From Acidobacteria bacterium 13_2_20CM_57_17 (GTDB taxonomy: Bacteria > Acidobacteriota > Terriglobia > Acidiferrales > UBA7541): 45,571 nt of DNA. The translations under genes and the position numbers were made by a program. Every line of letters begins with the position of its first letter. Position 1 is the first letter of the stretch. Location of the stretch: assembly GCA_001914785.1 (NCBI GenBank), contig MNDE01000146.1, forward strand, positions 1-45,571. Reading direction: 5' to 3'. Shown here piece by piece: positions 41,362 to 45,571 of the stretch. Under the pieces are notes generated by a model. That model had not been told where the DNA came from, searched no databases, and saw only the letters and a list, made by a program, of their open reading frames with translations.

Positions 41362-43926
41362 ATGAAAATCGCTCGAAGAATTGTGTCCAATGCTTTCTGT
41401 GCGATTTCTATCGCGCTGATTTTGTTCCCGTTCCCGACTCTGGGTCGACGGTCGCAGAGCGCAAATCCAACCATTTCAAAGGCCTCCGTGGCTGGCAGGA
41501 TCACGGCCATATCCGGAGAGGGGGCAACCAACGTTCTTCCTGGAGTCACGGTAAAACTGACGAGTCCGTCCGCCGGACCAGCGCCGCAATCGACGGTGAC
41601 CGATGCGGAAGGGCATTACCAGTTCACGCAACTTGCCGCGGGAACCTACACAATAGAAGCGAGTGCCGATGGCTTCAAAACATGGTCCACAACGATAACG
41701 CTCGGCGCAAACCAGGCCCTTGTCAAAGACATCGTTCTGCAGATCAGTTCCGTCAATCAGCAGGTTGAGGTTCAGGGAGAAGCCGCAGAAATTGCCACTC
41801 AGAACGTGGCGATCACTGCAACGGTAAACACTGACCAATTAGAGAGCCTGCCTTTGCCGACGCAGAAATTTACGGAGGCTCTCTCTTTGATACCAGGGGT
41901 CGTTCGAACTCACACGGGTAAGCTGACGTTCAAGGGCCAGGCAGAAAGCCAGGGAATGCTGGTGGTGGACTCCGCGGAGAACGTGGACCCTGTTTCCGGA
42001 AGCTTCTCGATTCCCATTCCGGTGGACATCATTCAATCCATGACTGTTTACAGTTTGCCGGAGAGTTCCCAGTACGGAGGCTTCACAGGTGGTCTGACAA
42101 CCATCGAGACCATGCCTCCCTCCGGCACATGGGAATACAAGCTGCGGGATTTTATCCCGGCGTTCCGCGGGAAAAACGATAGCCTCGTAGGACTCGCCAA
42201 CTGGACACCGCGGTTTGAGTTCGGTGGCCCGCTCATCAAGAACAAGGTGAATTTCTCCGAAGAGGTTACGTACGAATTGCGGAAACAGCCTGTGCGCGGG
42301 TTGTCGTTTCCCGTGAATGAGATCAAAACGCGAAGCTTTACTTCCCTCACCAACGTTCAGGTGATTCTTTCGCCTCGGCACGTGTTGAATTTCAATGTAA
42401 ACACCTTCCCGATGGAGCTCGACTTCGCCAACATCAATGCGTTGATCCCCCAAAGCGCGTCAACGAGCTATGGCCGAAGCGGAGTATCGGGCGGGTTCTC
42501 CGATTCGTATCAGTTTGTCTCTGGGGCAGTCTTGAACACCATGGTTCGGTTCACTTTTTTCGACAGTAATGCCCACGGACAGGGACCTGCCGACATGCAA
42601 ATTTCGCCGGAAGGATGGGGCGGCAATTCCTTCAATCGTTGGGACCGGAAGGCGAACCAATTGGAAGTTTTGCCCGCGTATCAACTCTCAGCAAAGTCTT
42701 GGCATGGTAGCCATGAAGTAAGATTTGGCGCCGACGCCCTATATCGTCAGTATGACGGCAGCAGCATTTCCCGTCCGATTGATTTGGTCGCGCAGGCTGG
42801 CTCAGTCGCTGAGCGGATTGATTTTCAAGGCGCGGGCCTGTTGAGCGCAACGGATACGGAGGTGGCTGAGTTTATCCAGGATCGCTGGACAATCAACAGT
42901 CACTTGACGCTCAACTATGGAGCGCGTTTAACCACACAATCCATCGGCCGCACTGCCGCGTTTGCTCCGCGCATCGGCGCGGCCTATTCGCTGAACGGGG
43001 GAAACACGGTAATTCGTGCCGGCGCCGCCGAGGTGTACGGCCATGTCCCGCTTCTGGCCGCAGACTTCACCAGCAATCAAGAGCGCGTGCTTAGCTTCTT
43101 CGATTCTGCTGGTGCGCTGATAGGCCAGCCCATAGTCCTGGTAAATACCTATCTTCTTTCGAGCGCACCGCCGAGTACGCCTGGCGTCCCGCGCGACCCC
43201 GGATCAAGTCCTCGCACATTTAGCTGGAACGTGGTGCTGGAACACCAATTCCGAAAGAATCTCAACCTCCGGGCCAGCTATCTTGACAGCCACACCGTGG
43301 ACCTCTTTCTTCTGGATCAGATAGTCGATACGGCCAGCGGAACCGGGTTATTGGCTGTGAGGAACACGGGAGTTGCAAACTATCGTCAGGCTGACATTAC
43401 TGCCCACAATCGGTTTGGTAACCGTGCTGACATGAGTCTGTCCTACACCTGGAGCCGGGGGCGCGGTGACCTCAACACTTTGTCGGACACACTTGTACCT
43501 TTCCAGATTCCGGTAATCCGGCCGAATGTCACGGGTATCGTGTCTTCGGATGTTCCTCATCGCGTTGTGGCCTCGGGGTTCTTCGGTCTGCCGTGGAAGA
43601 TGGTTATCAGCCCGGTGCTAGATGTGCACTCCGGACTGCCCTATTCAAACGTGGATGTTCTTCAGAATTATGCCGGCGTGCCCGATAGCCAGCGTTTCCC
43701 TGTTTATTTCTCGCTTGATGTCAGGCTGTACCGCGAGTTTGGATTCCACATACCGCGGACGGAGCGTTCCAAAACTCACAAGGCGCGTCTCGGCGTGTAT
43801 TCGACCGACATTACGAACCGCCTGAACCCGCACGACGTATTCAACAACATTACGTCTCCTTTCTTTGGTCAGTTCGCGGGCTTCCAGCGACGATACACAG
43901 GTCTGGTATTGGACCTGGTTCAGTAA
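41362..43926 (+). CDS. Oar-like TonB-dependent-receptor homologue
   Basis: An outer-membrane protein of 854 residues. After the signal peptide, a carboxypeptidase-regulatory-like domain (about residues 42-125: VAGRITAISGEG through GTYTIEASADGFKTW) is followed by a plug-like domain (VEVQGEAAEIATQNV, KFTEALSLIPGVVRTHTGKL). A long beta-barrel then runs to the end with strands such as MSLSYTWSRGRGD and VVASGFFGLPWK. This is the acidobacterial/Myxococcus Oar type, usually larger (about 1000-1200 residues). No obvious TonB box is seen. Start ATG 41362 is chosen; the frame also opens at TTG 41347. Substrate unknown. Convergent with the kinase gene 46 bases downstream. Confidence 0.88.
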   Translation: MKIARRIVSNAFCAISIALILFPFPTLGRRSQSANPTISKASVAGRITAISGEGATNVLPGVTVKLTSPSAGPAPQSTVTDAEGHYQFTQLAAGTYTIEASADGFKTWSTTITLGANQALVKDIVLQISSVNQQVEVQGEAAEIATQNVAITATVNTDQLESLPLPTQKFTEALSLIPGVVRTHTGKLTFKGQAESQGMLVVDSAENVDPVSGSFSIPIPVDIIQSMTVYSLPESSQYGGFTGGLTTIETMPPSGTWEYKLRDFIPAFRGKNDSLVGLANWTPRFEFGGPLIKNKVNFSEEVTYELRKQPVRGLSFPVNEIKTRSFTSLTNVQVILSPRHVLNFNVNTFPMELDFANINALIPQSASTSYGRSGVSGGFSDSYQFVSGAVLNTMVRFTFFDSNAHGQGPADMQISPEGWGGNSFNRWDRKANQLEVLPAYQLSAKSWHGSHEVRFGADALYRQYDGSSISRPIDLVAQAGSVAERIDFQGAGLLSATDTEVAEFIQDRWTINSHLTLNYGARLTTQSIGRTAAFAPRIGAAYSLNGGNTVIRAGAAEVYGHVPLLAADFTSNQERVLSFFDSAGALIGQPIVLVNTYLLSSAPPSTPGVPRDPGSSPRTFSWNVVLEHQFRKNLNLRASYLDSHTVDLFLLDQIVDTASGTGLLAVRNTGVANYRQADITAHNRFGNRADMSLSYTWSRGRGDLNTLSDTLVPFQIPVIRPNVTGIVSSDVPHRVVASGFFGLPWKMVISPVLDVHSGLPYSNVDVLQNYAGVPDSQRFPVYFSLDVRLYREFGFHIPRTERSKTHKARLGVYSTDITNRLNPHDVFNNITSPFFGQFAGFQRRYTGLVLDLVQ

Positions 43927-43972
43927 TGCTCCTGCTCTTGCCACGTCCATAGGTCATAGGCCAGCGAATGTC

Positions 43973-44734
43973 CTAACGCTGTGAAGGCGCCAAGACTTGG
44001 ATGGCCCTGGGCACAACTTCGATTTCTACCGGGGTTGATCCAATGATCTCACCATCACCGTGAAACGCGGTTGTTTGATGCGTCGTAAGCCGCACCTTCT
44101 TCACCTGCCAGCGCTTCACGCGCGAAGTTCGAAGTTCACCACTCCCCATCAATCGCGGCAGAAGCCGCATAATTCCCAAGGCGCCGATGTCTTCGATTAG
44201 AACCACGTGCAGACAACCGTCATCGACTGCCGCTTCGGGCGCCAATCTCACACCAGCACCATAGGTCGGGGAATTCAGCACTGCTGCCAGTAACGCATTC
44301 GCTTCCCATGAAGGGATATCACTGTCGAGAAAGTCCACGCGCACCGGAATAGGCACGAACCCTACTAACGCTCGCAGCGCTGACGCGATATAACGCAACC
44401 CGAGTGCGGCGGCAAAATCGTTTCCTCCTCCGACAGGGAGAACACCCAAGACTACGTCTGCTCCTAAAGTTGCATTCGCCAATGCCTGAAATGTTCCGTC
44501 ACCGCCCATCGCGAAGAGCGTACGCTGCCCATGCGAAATGGCGTCCTGTGCGGATGCCTCAAGTTCCGCTGCACAGTTCGTCATTACAAACTGCGCATCA
44601 ACGTGGAACGATTCGAATAGTTTCTGAATTGGTGAAAGGCAAGAAGGTGAGCGGCCTCCGCCAGCTACGGAGTTGACAAATACAGTAACCGAAGATTCGC
44701 GCAGAATTGAGGAAGCTTCAGGGCGATCGTTCAT
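43973..44734 (-). CDS. Diacylglycerol-kinase-family protein, internally shortened
   Basis: The catalytic motifs of lipid/diacylglycerol kinases are present: GGDGTFQAL (residues 77-85) and GVLPVGGGNDFAAALG (97-112), plus SPTYGAGVRLAPEAAVDDGCLHVVLI. The family is normally about 290-310 residues; this one has 253. The stretch usually between the GGGND and the ALRAL segments, which carries the conserved N-x-x-S-x-GFDA of the second lobe, is missing: GLRYIASALRALVGF follows almost at once. The reading frame is intact across the junction. It may be an inactive or altered kinase. ATG 44734, no clear ribosome site. Next to tRNA-Met. Confidence 0.85.
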   Translation of the reverse strand: MNDRPEASSILRESSVTVFVNSVAGGGRSPSCLSPIQKLFESFHVDAQFVMTNCAAELEASAQDAISHGQRTLFAMGGDGTFQALANATLGADVVLGVLPVGGGNDFAAALGLRYIASALRALVGFVPIPVRVDFLDSDIPSWEANALLAAVLNSPTYGAGVRLAPEAAVDDGCLHVVLIEDIGALGIMRLLPRLMGSGELRTSRVKRWQVKKVRLTTHQTTAFHGDGEIIGSTPVEIEVVPRAIQVLAPSQR

Positions 44735-44820
44735 GCAGCTGTTCCTCAGCTATAGGCGCTGGAGTCATGTAAGCCCATTTTGGCACGAGATAGCTGGGCG
44801 TATGCATGGAAGGTCAGAAT

Positions 44821-44895
44821 TGGTGCCGGCGGGGGGAATCGAACCCACGGCCTAGGGATTATGAGACCCTCGCTCTACCACTGAGCTACGCCGGC
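44821..44895 (-). tRNA. tRNA with CAT anticodon (Met, elongator; possibly Ile2)
   Basis: The cloverleaf folds on the minus strand: acceptor GCCGGCG/CGCCGGC, then T8 A9, D-arm GCTC/GAGC, anticodon loop CTCATAA, T-loop TTCGATT, discriminator A and an encoded CCA at the 3' end. Two mismatches are visible: T-T at the base next to the anticodon loop (31-39) and T-C in the T-arm (50-64). CAT fits methionine elongator or, if the first base is lysidine-modified, isoleucine AUA. The GGG/CCC initiator stem is absent. Confidence 0.9.
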
Positions 44896-45341
44896 ATGAG
44901 GCAGCCCTTTATGCTACGGATTCGTCTGCAAAGGTGTCAAGGCGTTCTGGGCCATGGTGCTCTGCCTAATTGGATATCGGACGTGGACACACCCAACCGT
45001 GATGTAAATGGAAATCAAGCAAGTGGAATCACTAGCCGGACTGGGTAAAACAACCCCATTCCGCCTTATTTGCCCGAAAACCATGCCAGCTTTCATCTGC
45101 TCCGACAGGTCAGTCAGTCCTATAATCGTTAGTACTAGGGTACTGTTGACCCGAACAGTCGTGAAACCTATCCTGCGTGGGATCGAACACTGTCCCACCT
45201 ATCAGGTAGGCGAAGGCTTATCGAAACAATGGGACAGGAGGGTGTGTATCGTTTCGCAACAGGCTCAGGCTCTGAGCTGCTTGACATTGCTGCACTAAGG
45301 AATACAATGCCACCGGGGTTGTTTCTTACCTCGGAGGCACA
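44896..45341. other. Intergenic region upstream of the repeat peptide
   Basis: No convincing gene lies in these 446 bases. The frames on both strands have mixed composition. A stem GTGGGA/TCCCAC (45177-45198) and a short CCTA/TAGG dyad next to it are present, and a clear promoter lies at 45281-45308. Any other RNA in this stretch is not identifiable by eye. Confidence 0.5.
45281..45308 (+). promoter_or_regulatory. Promoter of the repeat peptide gene
   Basis: TTGACA (45281-45286), 16 bases, then TACAAT (45303-45308): a consensus -35 and a five-of-six -10. Start of transcription would be near 45315, leaving about 27 bases of leader that contain GGAGG before the ATG at 45342. Confidence 0.7.
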
Positions 45342-45560
45342 ATGTCACGCAAACTCACGGTTGTTTTCCTCGCCATGCTCGTTCTGGTCGGGGCTATGAG
45401 CCTAAAAACGGTAGTCGTCGCACATGGCGACGGCTCCGTGATCATGGCAAACGGTGGAGCACCTGCTCCTCCGGTGCCTTGGAAGAATGGCGGCGCACCA
45501 GCACCTCCAGTACCTTGGAAGAATGGCGGCGCGCCGGCTCCTCCGGTGCCCTGGAAGTAG
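45342..45560 (+). CDS. Small exported peptide with three NGGAPAPPVPWK repeats
   Basis: The 72-residue product has a signal peptide (MSRKLTVVFLAMLVLVGAMS), a spacer of about 16 residues, and then three tandem copies of the 12-residue unit NGGAPAPPVPWK at the C-terminus. The 36-bp DNA units are nearly the same but differ at third positions, so the peptide is under selection rather than simply freshly duplicated. ATG 45342 follows GGAGG and a near-consensus promoter. The unit is Pro-rich, with one Trp and one Lys each, suited to wall, membrane or protein binding, or to proteolytic release as a short peptide. I know of no assigned function. Confidence 0.78.
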   Translation: MSRKLTVVFLAMLVLVGAMSLKTVVVAHGDGSVIMANGGAPAPPVPWKNGGAPAPPVPWKNGGAPAPPVPWK

Positions 45561-45571
45561 TTCAACACGGC

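Noticed and set aside
44806..45048. ORF containing a 'GESNPRPRDYETLALPLSYAG' segment
   Set aside because: This is the well-known spurious translation of the strand opposite a tRNA gene, here tRNA-Met.
45177..45198. Stem GTGGGA/TCCCAC as a terminator or small RNA
   Set aside because: The loop is ten bases, the stem is short and no T-run follows on either strand.
45008..45298. Overlapping ORFs upstream of the repeat peptide, possible transposase fragment
   Set aside because: No transposase motif, terminal repeats or target duplication could be seen.

Overview
The window looks like chromosomal DNA of an Acidobacteriota species, in the Terriglobia/Koribacter-like range. This is inferred from the G+C-rich composition and the mix of families, not from a marker gene. 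The families are: an Oar-like TonB-receptor homologue with a carboxypeptidase-regulatory N-terminus, an ECF sigma/anti-sigma pair followed by a DUF4097 repeat protein, secreted seven-bladed 'PGSPF' propellers, a PF13601-type winged-helix regulator, and an Omp85 protein with seven POTRA domains next to TamB. There is no phage, insertion sequence, CRISPR array or rRNA. One tRNA is present.

Layout. 1-1.7 kb: a small coiled-coil ORF, a short protein resembling eukaryotic/archaeal ribosomal protein eL13, and a glycine-rich RRM RNA-binding protein. 1.9-7.7 kb: an AlkK-type acyl-CoA synthetase, two paralogous secreted propellers (the second broken by a one-base frameshift at a G6 run) and an unrecognised two-TM protein. 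7.9-16.7 kb, minus strand: one arginine operon, argR-argC-argB-argD-argF-argG-argH-argJ, giving the route from N-acetylglutamate to arginine with ArgJ recycling the acetyl group. Four genes at its head overlap by ATGA, and its promoter carries an excellent ARG box over the -10. 16.9-18.3 kb: a small Cys-containing protein and a ThiF/MoeB-type adenylyltransferase. 18.4-26.3 kb: an outer-membrane assembly operon (seven-POTRA Omp85, a SurA-N-like periplasmic protein without a PPIase domain, and TamB), translationally coupled through TAGTG and GTGA junctions.

26.3-31.7 kb: a DUF2059 protein whose terminator lies inside the 3' end of tamB, an APC-family amino-acid permease, a convergent HicBA-type toxin-antitoxin pair, and an operon of a kynureninase-like PLP enzyme, protein-L-isoaspartate methyltransferase and a family 2 glycosyltransferase. 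31.7-34.1 kb: a membrane protein plus winged-helix regulator, then a non-canonical undecaprenyl-diphosphate-synthase paralogue and a three-TM protein. Both transcription units are preceded by versions of the same 17-bp palindrome, which suggests one regulon. 34.2-35.3 kb: a lipoprotein and an A/T-richer orphan coding remnant.

35.4-45.6 kb: ECF sigma factor, zinc-binding anti-sigma factor and a long beta-solenoid with alternating 'SFG' and 'NG' turns; a Nudix hydrolase; a LysW-like zinc protein with a very acidic tail; two tiny secreted carboxypeptidase-regulatory-like proteins; a secreted protein of unknown function; the Oar-like outer-membrane protein; a diacylglycerol-kinase-like protein with an apparent internal deletion; tRNA-Met(CAT); and a 72-residue exported peptide made of three NGGAPAPPVPWK repeats behind a near-consensus promoter.

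The strongest candidates for something not well described are the coupled Omp85/SurA-N/TamB operon, the palindrome-linked membrane protein/regulator/UppS-paralogue unit, the sigma/anti-sigma/alternating-solenoid operon, the acidic-tailed LysW-like protein and the exported repeat peptide. All functional statements rest on sequence reading and family knowledge. No searches were run.
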